Shown piece by piece: positions 1-6,512 of a DNA stretch of 18,992 nucleotides. A program made the translations under genes and the position numbers. Positions within the stretch are counted from its first letter, which is position 1. Each line of letters opens with the position of its first letter. The notes under the pieces were generated by a model. It made no database searches. It saw only the letters and a list, made by a program, of their open reading frames with translations, and had not been told where the DNA came from. The stretch lies in the NCBI GenBank assembly GCA_902474645.1, contig CABRWN010000021.1:1-18992 (forward strand), read 5' to 3'. The DNA comes from an uncultured Collinsella sp. (lineage in GTDB: Bacteria; Actinomycetota; Coriobacteriia; Coriobacteriales; Coriobacteriaceae).

Positions 1-243
1 CTTGGCGACGGGCTCGAGGGACAGCTCGGGCTGGAAGCCGGTGCCATCGGGACGGCCGAGGTGGCTCATGAGGATGACGCGAGCATTGTGCTCAACGAGA
101 TAGTTGATGGTGGGCAGGGCAGCCTTGATACGGGTGGTGTCGCCAACGACGCCATCCTTGATAGGCACGTTAAAGTCAACGCGGACGAGAACGCGCTTGC
201 CGTCGACATCGATGTCGCGGACGGTCTTCTTGGTAAAGGCCAT
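1..243 (-). CDS. pgk: Phosphoglycerate kinase, N-terminal part (cut by window edge)
   Basis: Cytoplasmic glycolytic enzyme that transfers the phosphate of 1,3-bisphosphoglycerate to ADP. Only the first 81 codons are in the window; the frame is open to base 1. The N-terminal domain signatures are present: RVDFNVP at residues 21-27 and SHLGRP at 60-65, both part of the 3-phosphoglycerate binding site. The ATG at 243 is preceded by GAAAGG about 10 bases upstream. It lies 140 bases after gap on the same strand, the usual glycolytic pairing, with two hairpins in between. Identification is secure; the length and C-terminus cannot be judged. Confidence 0.97.
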   Translation of the reverse strand, partial: MAFTKKTVRDIDVDGKRVLVRVDFNVPIKDGVVGDTTRIKAALPTINYLVEHNARVILMSHLGRPDGTGFQPELSLEPVAK

Positions 244-266
244 GTTTGCTTCTACCTTTCGTACGT

Positions 267-289
267 GTCTGCCTCCCATTACGGCAGAC
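267..289 (-). other. Stem-loop in the pgk leader
   Basis: A perfect 7-bp inverted repeat (GTCTGCC at 267-273, GGCAGAC at 283-289) with a 9-base loop lies just upstream of the pgk ribosome binding site and downstream of the gap terminator. It has no T-run, so it is not itself a terminator. It could stabilise the 5' end of a processed pgk message. Function is inferred only from position. Confidence 0.4.
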
Positions 290-296
290 GATTTCT

Positions 297-346
297 TATA
301 AAAAGGGCGCGACCCTAGGGTGTAAGCCCTATAAGGCCGCGCCCTT
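297..346 (-). terminator. Intrinsic terminator after gap
   Basis: Read on the minus strand, AAGGGCGCG (338-346) pairs perfectly with CGCGCCCTT (303-311), with a further inner 5-bp stem (316-320 with 327-331), and is followed by TTTTTATAA (304 down to 297). This is a typical rho-independent terminator placed 38 bases after the gap stop codon. Because pgk follows on the same strand with no clear promoter, it may be only partly efficient and act to lower pgk transcription relative to gap. Confidence 0.75.
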
Positions 347-383
347 CTTTAGACGCTCAACGAGCTATTCGCTAAAAGCTAAA

Positions 384-1409
384 TTAAGCAACGAACTTCT
401 CGAAGTACTTGATGGTGCGGACCATCTGAGAGGTGTAGGAGTTCTCGTTGTCGTACCAAGAGGTGACCTGAACGAGGGTCTGGCCGTTGCCGAGGTCAGA
501 GCACATGGTCTGAGTGGCGTCGAAGATGGAGCCGTGGGTCTCGCCGATGATGTCGGTGGAGACGATGTCGTCCTCGTTGTAACCGAAGGTCTCGGAGATG
601 GTGGCAGCGTAGGCCTTCATAGCGGCGTTGACCTCGTCGACGGTGACCTTCTTGTCAACGACAGCGTAGAGGTTGGTGATGGAGCCGGTCGGCGTCGGGA
701 CGCGCTGGGCAGCACCGATGAGCTTACCGTTGAGCTCGGGGAGAACCAGGCCGATAGCCTTGGCAGCACCGGTGGTGTTGGGGACGATGTTGACGGCGCA
801 GGCGCGGCTACGACGCTTGTTGCCCTTGCGCTGCGGGCCGTCGAGCGGCATCTGGTCGCCGGTCCAGGCGTGAATGGTGGTCATGATGCCGGACACGATG
901 GGAGCGAAGTCGTTCAGACCCTTGGCCATCGGAGCGAGGCAGTTGGTGGTGCAGGAAGCAGCGGAGATGATGTTGTCCTCAGCGGTCAGCGTCTCATGGT
1001 TGACGTTGTACACGATGGTGGGCAGATCGCTGCCGGCCGGAGCGGAGATGACGACCTTCTTGGCGCCAGCGTTGATGTGGGCCTGAGCCTTAGCCTTGCT
1101 GGTGTAGAAGCCGGTGCACTCGAGAACGACGTCGACGTCGAGGTCGCCCCAAGGCAGGTTGTTGGCGTCGGCCTCCTTGTAGATCTTGATCTCCTTGCCG
1201 TCAACGGTGATGGAATCCTCGCCAGCAACGACCTCGTGATCGCGAGCATAGTTGCCCTGCGTGGAGTCGTACTTCAGCAGGTAAGCGAGCATATCGGGAG
1301 AGGTGAGGTCGTTGATAGCGACGATCTCGGAGCCCTCATGACCGAACATCTGACGGAAAGCCAGACGACCGATGCGACCGAAGCCGTTAATAGCAACCTT
1401 TACTGCCAT
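384..1409 (-). CDS. gap: Glyceraldehyde-3-phosphate dehydrogenase (type I, NAD-dependent)
   Basis: Oxidises and phosphorylates glyceraldehyde-3-phosphate in glycolysis; soluble tetramer in the family. The 341-residue product has the NAD-binding GFGRIGR at 9-15, Asp34 in AIND (consistent with NAD over NADP), the active-site ASCTTNC with Cys153 nucleophile, and catalytic His180 in TTIHAWTGDQ. Length is normal. A longer reading frame exists upstream to 1511, but the ATG at 1409 is chosen because AAAGGAGAC sits just before it and because homologues begin at MAVKVAING. It follows whiA after a 193-base gap that holds a promoter and two palindromes, so it is probably transcribed from its own strong promoter. 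Confidence 0.97.
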   Translation of the reverse strand: MAVKVAINGFGRIGRLAFRQMFGHEGSEIVAINDLTSPDMLAYLLKYDSTQGNYARDHEVVAGEDSITVDGKEIKIYKEADANNLPWGDLDVDVVLECTGFYTSKAKAQAHINAGAKKVVISAPAGSDLPTIVYNVNHETLTAEDNIISAASCTTNCLAPMAKGLNDFAPIVSGIMTTIHAWTGDQMPLDGPQRKGNKRRSRACAVNIVPNTTGAAKAIGLVLPELNGKLIGAAQRVPTPTGSITNLYAVVDKKVTVDEVNAAMKAYAATISETFGYNEDDIVSTDIIGETHGSIFDATQTMCSDLGNGQTLVQVTSWYDNENSYTSQMVRTIKYFEKFVA

Positions 1410-1481
1410 TGTGTCTCCTTTCGTAAGGCCCCCGCAAGCTACAGCGCCTGCCGTTGAGGCCCACAAACTAACCACTCGCCT

Positions 1482-1511
1482 AATATACCTTTTTTTTGAC
1501 TTGAATTTCAC
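1482..1511 (-). promoter_or_regulatory. Predicted gap promoter
   Basis: On the minus strand GTGAAA (1511 to 1506; 4 of 6 matches to the -35 consensus) is separated by 18 bases from TATATT (1487 to 1482; 5 of 6 matches to the -10). An A8 tract lies in the spacer. The start of transcription would be near 1475, giving a leader of about 65 bases before the gap ATG. Prediction by eye. Confidence 0.45.
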
Positions 1512-1543
1512 GAGAATGCTCGAAATTGAAAATCAAATTTTCG

Positions 1544-1557
1544 TTAAAACGTTTTAA
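1544..1557. promoter_or_regulatory. Perfect 14-bp palindrome upstream of the gap promoter
   Basis: TTAAAACGTTTTAA is a perfect palindrome centred on CG, about 35 bases upstream of the predicted gap -35 box. The AAACGTTT core resembles operators of LacI-family regulators (CcpA-like cre sites also centre on CG). The same core recurs at 14252-14259 upstream of the sugar operon. No regulator gene is in the window, so this is a candidate site only. Confidence 0.45.
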
Positions 1558-1580
1558 AGAATAAAATAGCAGCTAAATCC

Positions 1581-1596
1581 GTATATACGTTTATAC
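1581..1596. promoter_or_regulatory. Imperfect 16-bp palindrome after whiA
   Basis: GTATATACGTTTATAC is palindromic except for one base pair on each side (14 of 16 positions symmetric) and is centred on CG, 38 bases from the centre of the palindrome at 1544-1557. It lies 7 bases after the whiA stop codon. It may be a second operator copy or simply AT-rich symmetric sequence. Confidence 0.3.
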
Positions 1597-1602
1597 TTAA
1601 AA

Positions 1603-2532
1603 CTACCTGTTTGCTTCAATGAGCTTTTCAAGCCTCAAAACTCGATGGTAGAGGGCTGACTTCGACAAGGGAGGGTCAGCCATCTCCCCCAAATCACGCA
1701 GTGACAGATCGGGATAGCGCTCGCGCAGGTCGCAAAAGACCGCCAAGGCATCCGGAAGCGCATCGCGAAGACCACGCTGCTCGAGCTCATCGATAAGCGC
1801 AAGCTGATGCTGGGCGGCACCGGCGCTTCTGGTCTGGTTGGCGAGCTCGGCGTTCACGCGACGGTTCACATCGTTCTTAACCAACTTGACCGCGCGCGCC
1901 TCCTCAATCTCGGCAACGCTGCGCTTGGCACCAATCAGCTTTAAAAGATGCTCGATTTCCTCGGCGCTCTTAATGTACACGGCATAAGACCCCCGCCGTG
2001 CATTAACACGCGCGTGGACCCCAATCTGCTCCAACAGGTCGCAAAGCCCCTTGGCATATTGCTCGCCCTGCACCGCGATCTCCAAATGAAAGTCGCCGCG
2101 TGGATCGGCCACGAAGCCGCCCGCGATGAGCGCGCCGCGGATATAGGCAAGTCTGCAGCAAGGACGCGCAACGATATGTCGGGGCACACCGGCGACAAGT
2201 CCTCCCCTCCGGTCGAGGATACCCAGCAGCACCAGAGCCTTATCCAAATCGGGCTGATCAGGCAAGGTAATGAGATAGTTTCGAACCTTATGCAAGACAG
2301 ATTTGCGAACGGTGAACTCCGTTTTGAGCTTAAGGATGCGATGCGTCAGCGTGATCATCGTGCGCGCGACGGCTCCCGTCTCAGTCGCAACCGTCAAACG
2401 ATACCGCCCAGAGCCGGTAAGCGAGAGCGTACCACTCACGCGCGTGAGGGCGGCAAGCGTCGACAAGTCGCAGTATTCACATTCGGGTTCGCAGCGCGCA
2501 AGCTCATCACGCACCTCAGCGGTAAACGACAT
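1603..2532 (-). CDS. whiA: DNA-binding regulator WhiA
   Basis: WhiA is a conserved Gram-positive DNA-binding protein linked to sporulation in Streptomyces and to division and growth control elsewhere. The 309-residue product has the LAGLIDADG-like homing-endonuclease fold remnant (YIRGALIAGGFVADP, around residues 129-143) without a nuclease motif I can identify, and a C-terminal helix-turn-helix (LSLRDLGEMADPPLSKSAL, near 275-295). The ATG at 2532 lies 6 bases after the rapZ stop; the SD is weak (GAAGG about 11 bases upstream), suggesting translational coupling to rapZ. N-terminal cysteines Cys14, Cys18 and Cys21 form a CX3CX2C cluster. The usual yvcK gene between rapZ and whiA is absent. Confidence 0.95.
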   Translation of the reverse strand: MSFTAEVRDELARCEPECEYCDLSTLAALTRVSGTLSLTGSGRYRLTVATETGAVARTMITLTHRILKLKTEFTVRKSVLHKVRNYLITLPDQPDLDKALVLLGILDRRGGLVAGVPRHIVARPCCRLAYIRGALIAGGFVADPRGDFHLEIAVQGEQYAKGLCDLLEQIGVHARVNARRGSYAVYIKSAEEIEHLLKLIGAKRSVAEIEEARAVKLVKNDVNRRVNAELANQTRSAGAAQHQLALIDELEQRGLRDALPDALAVFCDLRERYPDLSLRDLGEMADPPLSKSALYHRVLRLEKLIEANR

Positions 2533-2538
2533 GCAGGC

Positions 2539-3441
2539 CTATGCCTTCGTGTTGGCGCGCGACAGGTCGCGGTGGGAGATGCTCACGTGATACTGAGCGC
2601 CTTCCAGGTAACGGGCCGTGGCCTCGGCAATGGCAACGCTGCGGTGCTGGCCGCCCGTGCAGCCGATGGCGATAGAAAGCTGCGGCTTGCCCTCCGCGAT
2701 ATAACCCGGCATCACCGTATCGAGCAGCTGTGTCCAAGCCTTCCAAAACTCCTGCGTCTTGGGATGGTCCAGAACAAAATCGGAGACCTTTTTATCGAGA
2801 CCGGTCATCGTGCGCATCTCGGGATCGTAGAACGGATTGGGCAGGAAGCGGACGTCGATCATAATGTCCGCCTCGACGGGCATGCCGTGCTTAAAGCCAA
2901 ACGAGAACACGTGGACGTCCATGAGCTGCTGGTCGGACAGCTCGGAAAATGCCATGCGTAGCTTGTTGCGCAGCGCAGAGGTGCGCAGACGGCTCGTGTC
3001 GATAATCATATCGGCTCGGTCGCGCACGCCCTGTAGCTGAAGGCGCTCGCGCTGAATGGCATCGGCCGTAGTCTCCCCCGGCTTGGCAATGGGATGACGG
3101 CGGCGATTTTCGCTGTAGCGACGAATCAGCACCTCGTCAGACGCCTCCAGGAACACGATGTCGCAGCTCATCTCGCGCTCTTCGAGCGCGGCGACCGCAT
3201 CGAGCAGCTCATCGAACAAGCCCTGGCTACGCAAATCGCAGGTGACGGCGAGATGCCTGCCCACGCCCGTATTGATGCCGACGAGCTCGGCAAGCTGGGC
3301 GATGAGACGCGGAGGCAGGTTATCGATGCAAAAATAGCCCATGTCCTCGAACACGTGCATGGCCTGTGTGCGGCCCGATCCAGACATTCCGGTGATGATG
3401 ACGATATCGGGGATACGCTCCGAGCGCTCCGCCTCATCCAT
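2539..3441 (-). CDS. rapZ: RapZ (YvcJ) family nucleotide-binding protein
   Basis: RapZ/YvcJ proteins bind nucleotides; the E. coli member binds the GlmZ/GlmY small RNAs and GlcN-6-P to control glmS, while actinobacterial roles are poorly known. The 300-residue product has a P-loop GMSGSGRT at 18-25, in which Arg24 replaces the usual Walker A lysine (from memory a frequent actinobacterial form), and the conserved GCTGGQHRS at 260-268 in the C-terminal domain. The ATG at 3441 follows AAGGGAGA and gives 13 residues before the first strand, as in homologues. An ATG at 3459, with an excellent GGGAGG six bases upstream, is an equally good alternative (306 residues). First gene of the rapZ-whiA pair. 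Confidence 0.95.
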   Translation of the reverse strand: MDEAERSERIPDIVIITGMSGSGRTQAMHVFEDMGYFCIDNLPPRLIAQLAELVGINTGVGRHLAVTCDLRSQGLFDELLDAVAALEEREMSCDIVFLEASDEVLIRRYSENRRRHPIAKPGETTADAIQRERLQLQGVRDRADMIIDTSRLRTSALRNKLRMAFSELSDQQLMDVHVFSFGFKHGMPVEADIMIDVRFLPNPFYDPEMRTMTGLDKKVSDFVLDHPKTQEFWKAWTQLLDTVMPGYIAEGKPQLSIAIGCTGGQHRSVAIAEATARYLEGAQYHVSISHRDLSRANTKA

Positions 3442-3472
3442 GGCATCTCCCTTTTGCATGTGCTGCCTCCCG

Positions 3473-3509
3473 AAAACAAGCGCGGGACCCAGCAACCCGG
3501 ATCCCGCGC
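3473..3509 (-). terminator. Intrinsic terminator or attenuator between nanE and rapZ
   Basis: On the minus strand GCGCGGGATCC (3509 to 3499) pairs with GGGTCCCGCGC (3490 to 3480): 10 Watson-Crick pairs plus one G-U that only forms in minus-strand RNA. It has an 8-base loop and is followed by TTGTTTT (3479 to 3473). It ends the sugar operon. The rapZ ribosome binding site follows almost directly, leaving no room for a promoter between hairpin and gene. Confidence 0.7.
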
Positions 3510-3527
3510 GGTCAATTGCCTATATTG

Positions 3528-3533
3528 AGTATA
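3528..3533 (-). promoter_or_regulatory. Possible rapZ -10 box
   Basis: TATACT (5 of 6 matches to the -10 consensus) lies between the nanE stop codon and the hairpin at 3480-3509. I see no convincing -35 box upstream. If used, the rapZ transcript would carry the hairpin in its leader. Confidence 0.3.
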
Positions 3534-3560
3534 CCGCCCCGAGCGGATACGAGGCCTGTC

Positions 3561-4247
3561 TTACGCCTCAAGCGCAGCCTTGAACCAACTCGTAATACTC
3601 GTGGGGTGTGTGATGGCGGTGCCGACGACAACGGCCCAGGCGCCAGCATCGATCGCGGCGCGAGCCTCCTCGGGCGTATGCACGCGGCCCTCGCAAATGA
3701 TGGGAAGGCCGGGGAATTCCTCAGTCGCCTGGCGCAGGAGCGGCAGATCGGGGCCGTCGGCCATGGTGCAATCGATAGCGGCAACACCATGAGACAGCGT
3801 GGTGGACACCAGGTCGAAGCCCATGTCGACAGCACGGCGAATGTCCTCGATGGTGGCACAATCCGCCATCAGGAGCACACCCTCCTCGTGCAGCGGGCGG
3901 AAGGTATCCTCGACCGTCTTACCATCGGGGCGCGGACGATCGGTGGCGTCGATCGCCACGATATCGGCACCGGCAGCAACGCAGGCGCGAGCGTGACGCA
4001 GCGTCGGCGTGATGTAAACGCCCTCGTGCCCATCTTTCCACAGGCCGATGACGGGAACCTCACAGCGACCCTTAATGGCGGCAATGTCGGCAAGACCCTG
4101 GCAGCGAATGGCGGCGGCGCCGCCGAGCTCGCAAGCGCGAGACATTTGAGCCATGGTCTCGGGCGTACGAAGCGGCTCGCCCATATACGCCTGAACGCTC
4201 ACGACGAGCTTGCCCTTCAGGGACTGGATCAAAGGATCAACGGTCAT
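3561..4247 (-). CDS. nanE: N-acetylmannosamine-6-phosphate 2-epimerase NanE
   Basis: Converts ManNAc-6-P to GlcNAc-6-P in sialic acid catabolism; cytoplasmic TIM barrel. The 228-residue product matches the family throughout: Arg48 in AAAIRCQG, catalytic Lys71 in IGLWKDG, AIDATDRPRP at 99-107, Asp130 in LLMADC, catalytic Glu186 in IICEGR and the phosphate-binding end AVVVGTAIT. The ATG at 4247 is chosen (GAAAGG about 10 bases upstream); a GTG at 4286 would add 13 unconserved residues and fall inside the large hairpin upstream. Last gene of the operon, 140 bases after the ROK kinase. This is the strongest evidence that the operon handles sialic acid or ManNAc. Confidence 0.95.
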   Translation of the reverse strand: MTVDPLIQSLKGKLVVSVQAYMGEPLRTPETMAQMSRACELGGAAAIRCQGLADIAAIKGRCEVPVIGLWKDGHEGVYITPTLRHARACVAAGADIVAIDATDRPRPDGKTVEDTFRPLHEEGVLLMADCATIEDIRRAVDMGFDLVSTTLSHGVAAIDCTMADGPDLPLLRQATEEFPGLPIICEGRVHTPEEARAAIDAGAWAVVVGTAITHPTSITSWFKAALEA

Positions 4248-4272
4248 GTTCGACTCAACCTTTCTCAAAACA

Positions 4273-4370
4273 GCCTTCTGAGACACCGCACCTTGACGTT
4301 CAAACCGTCGCTCGCGTACCGAAGTACGCTTCGCTCCTCTTTCACGTCAATCTGCGGCACCTCAGAAGGC
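4273..4370 (-). other. Long imperfect hairpin between nanK and nanE
   Basis: Two 27-base arms (4273-4299 and 4344-4370) pair with 22 Watson-Crick pairs, 3 G-U pairs that form only in minus-strand RNA, and one 2x2 internal mismatch. Inside the 44-base loop is a second perfect 6-bp stem (4314-4319 with 4324-4329) closed by a C(UUCG)G tetraloop on the minus strand. There is no T-run after it. It ends 25 bases before the nanE start. It could be an mRNA stability or processing element, an attenuator, or an intergenic palindromic repeat. Confidence 0.7.
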
Positions 4371-4387
4371 ACACTTGGTAGTTATGT

Positions 4388-5353
4388 TTACCTCAACGAA
4401 GCAAGAAGGTGTTCGGCGGCACCGATGAGCGGAGCATCGCCCTCCAGAGAACCGATGAGGATCGGCGTGTCCTGAAGCGGATCGAGCGCCTGGCTGGCAT
4501 AGCCCTCGTGCACCGAATCCTTCCACGTCTGCGAACGCCAATCGGGACCCTGGTGAATCACGCCGCCCGAAAGCACGATGACCTCGGGGTCCAGGATGTT
4601 AGCGAGCGAGCCCAAGCTGGCACCCAGCGCAAAGCCGGCGTCATGGATGACCTCGGTCGCCTTTGCGTCGCCCGCACGGCACAGGTCGTTCACATCGCGA
4701 CCGACCGAAGGACGGCTGGGGTCGACGCGGCCAAAGCGCTCATCGTACATACGACCAATGGAAGTGCCCGAAGCAACCGACTCAAGATGGCCGGAACGCC
4801 CGCAGGCGCAGGGAATGCCGGCGGCAGCCGAGCACTCGATGTGGCCCATATGACCGGCAGCACCATGGAAGCCCTGCATCACGCGGCCGTTCTCGACATA
4901 TGCGCCGCCGATGCCCGTGCCGATGCCCAGGCACAAGACGGAGAACTTGCCCTTGCCGACGCCCCAGTGGGCCTCGCCCAGAGCATGAGCCTGCACGTCG
5001 CCTACGACGGCAACGGGGAGACCAAGGTCCTCGCGCAGGCGCGGCCCCAACTGAACGCCGGACCAGCCGGGCATGATCTCATTGGCATACGCGATGGCGC
5101 CCGTCTTGGGATCGACGACGCCGGCGGCACCGATACCGACGCCAAGGACCTCGACATCGGTATTCGCCTCGAGAGCGGCCTTGATGGACGCCTCGATACG
5201 CTGGAAGACGGCCTCGCCGCCCTCCTGGGCCTCGGTAGGAACCTCGGCCTCAAAAACGGGATGGGGCACACTGCCGTCAGCCGGGTACTCCATGATGGCG
5301 GTCGCGATCTTAGTTCCGCCGATATCGACAGAGCAGACGTACTTGTTCTCCAT
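4388..5353 (-). CDS. nanK: ROK family sugar kinase, probable N-acetylmannosamine kinase
   Basis: ROK kinases phosphorylate sugars with ATP; the neighbours nanA and nanE suggest ManNAc as substrate, making ManNAc-6-P. The 321-residue product has the N-terminal phosphate-binding DIGGTKIA at 10-17, a probable catalytic base Asp119 in VVGDVQAHALGE, the glycine-rich GIGTGIGGAY at 143-152 and the ROK zinc region HIEC (171-174) with CACGRSGHLE (182-191). In that motif His189 stands where the third cysteine normally is. No N-terminal DNA-binding domain, so it is a kinase rather than a ROK repressor. The ATG at 5353 follows AAGGAG with 6-base spacing. Long hairpins lie on both sides. The gene symbol rests on context; a glucokinase-like specificity is possible. 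Confidence 0.8.
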   Translation of the reverse strand: MENKYVCSVDIGGTKIATAIMEYPADGSVPHPVFEAEVPTEAQEGGEAVFQRIEASIKAALEANTDVEVLGVGIGAAGVVDPKTGAIAYANEIMPGWSGVQLGPRLREDLGLPVAVVGDVQAHALGEAHWGVGKGKFSVLCLGIGTGIGGAYVENGRVMQGFHGAAGHMGHIECSAAAGIPCACGRSGHLESVASGTSIGRMYDERFGRVDPSRPSVGRDVNDLCRAGDAKATEVIHDAGFALGASLGSLANILDPEVIVLSGGVIHQGPDWRSQTWKDSVHEGYASQALDPLQDTPILIGSLEGDAPLIGAAEHLLASLR

Positions 5354-5417
5354 GTCGCTCTCCTTAGGAGAAAAAAACAACTACAGGAAATGAAGGCGGT
5401 GTTATCGCCGCAACTTA

Positions 5418-5527
5418 GTAAAGGTTTCCCAGGTGCCCGAGGTTGGGGTGAAAGTGGTCGGGCGTTGACCTAATGGGTCACGCCCGACCACTTGAGCCCC
5501 AAGATCGGGTGCCTGGGGAAGCTTTAC
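5418..5527. other. Long imperfect hairpin between nanA and nanK
   Basis: Arms 5418-5470 and 5476-5527 pair over 52 positions with 43 Watson-Crick pairs, one bulged base and a 5-base loop (5471-5475). The inner 18 bp (AAGTGGTCGGGCGT plus GACC) is nearly perfect. Four of the nine unpaired positions are transitions that would become G-U in plus-strand RNA, not in the nan transcript. The outer end overlaps the nanA stop codon. No T-run follows on the minus strand beyond TTT after the inner stem, so termination would be weak. Confidence 0.65.
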
Positions 5528-6444
5528 AGGAGACCGTTGTCCTGGAGGACCTTCTTAATCGCCTCGACGTTCTCGCCGGTCATGGCCTTCACCGGGCGCG
5601 GCATGGTCGGGCTGTCGAAGATACCCATGAGGTTCATAGCGGTCTTGAAGGCGCCGACGCCACCGGCATAGCCCTGGACGCCCGAGGTGACATCCCAGAT
5701 GTGCGAAATCTCATTGAGGCGATCCTGCTCGGCCTTGACGGTAGCCCAGTCACCAGCCTGAGCGGCCTTCCACTGACGCACGTAGCCCTCGGGCTCAACG
5801 TTGGCGAGACCCGGGACGGAACCGTCGGCGCCACCGAGGTAGGCGCCGTCGACAACAACCTCGTGACCGGTGAGGATGCTCATCGGATGGCCGTTCTTCT
5901 CGTTCTCCTGAACGAGGTAGCGGAACGAGATATCATCACCCGAGGAATCTTTGACGCCAGCAAGGACGCCCTCGGCGCCGAGCTTGGCAAGGAGCTTCCA
6001 GGGGAGCTTGGTGTGAACGCAGACGGGAATGTCATAGGCGAAGATGGGCAGGTCGAGCTCCTCGCGCAGGATACGGAAGTGCTCCTCGACCTCGGTCATG
6101 CCCTGCAGGGCATAGAACGGGCAGGTGGCGACGAGGGCATCGGCGCCCAGCTCCTGGGCGACCTTGCCGTGCTCGATCATGCGCTCGGTCTCGGTATCGA
6201 TGATGCCGACCAGGACAGGCACACGGTGGTCGACGATACGAACGGCCTCGGCGATAATCTGGCGACGGCGCTCGTCGGTGGAGAAGACGACCTCGCCCGA
6301 GGATCCCAAGAAGAACAGGCCATCGACGCCGGCATCGATCATGCGGTTGATGCTGCGCTCAAAGGAGGCAACGTCGAGCTGGTGATCTTCGGTATCGGGA
6401 ACAACGACGGGAGGGATAACGCCGGTGAATTTCTGAGTTGCCAC
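5524..6444 (-). CDS. nanA: Pyruvate-dependent aldolase of the DapA/NanA family, probable N-acetylneuraminate lyase
   Basis: Class I aldolases of this family form a Schiff base with pyruvate; NanA splits sialic acid into ManNAc and pyruvate. The 306-residue product has Lys165 (GVKDSSGD) as Schiff-base lysine and Tyr137 (YDIP) as catalytic tyrosine, the same numbers as in E. coli NanA, plus GSSGE at 47-51. The downstream substrate region reads TGHEV and GSVPGLANV rather than the GYDE type I know from NanA, so specificity is not certain and a 2-keto-3-deoxy sugar acid aldolase or DapA-like enzyme is possible. The GTG at 6444 is chosen: AAGGAG lies 6 bases upstream and homologues start at this residue; the open frame extends to 6528. 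Context with nanE supports nanA. Confidence 0.75.
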   Translation of the reverse strand: MATQKFTGVIPPVVVPDTEDHQLDVASFERSINRMIDAGVDGLFFLGSSGEVVFSTDERRRQIIAEAVRIVDHRVPVLVGIIDTETERMIEHGKVAQELGADALVATCPFYALQGMTEVEEHFRILREELDLPIFAYDIPVCVHTKLPWKLLAKLGAEGVLAGVKDSSGDDISFRYLVQENEKNGHPMSILTGHEVVVDGAYLGGADGSVPGLANVEPEGYVRQWKAAQAGDWATVKAEQDRLNEISHIWDVTSGVQGYAGGVGAFKTAMNLMGIFDSPTMPRPVKAMTGENVEAIKKVLQDNGLL

Positions 6445-6512
6445 AAGAATCTCCTTAGTTGTCTGGCGGGCGGCCCTATGCCACCCACTCTTGTTGGCAG
6501 TGTCCAGGCCGT

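Noticed and set aside
246..1457. A 403-codon plus-strand open frame opposite gap
   Set aside because: Antisense to a certain gap gene and without any family feature.
4388..5353. ROK-family transcriptional repressor (NagC type)
   Set aside because: The protein starts directly with the ATPase-type DIGGTK motif and has no N-terminal helix-turn-helix.
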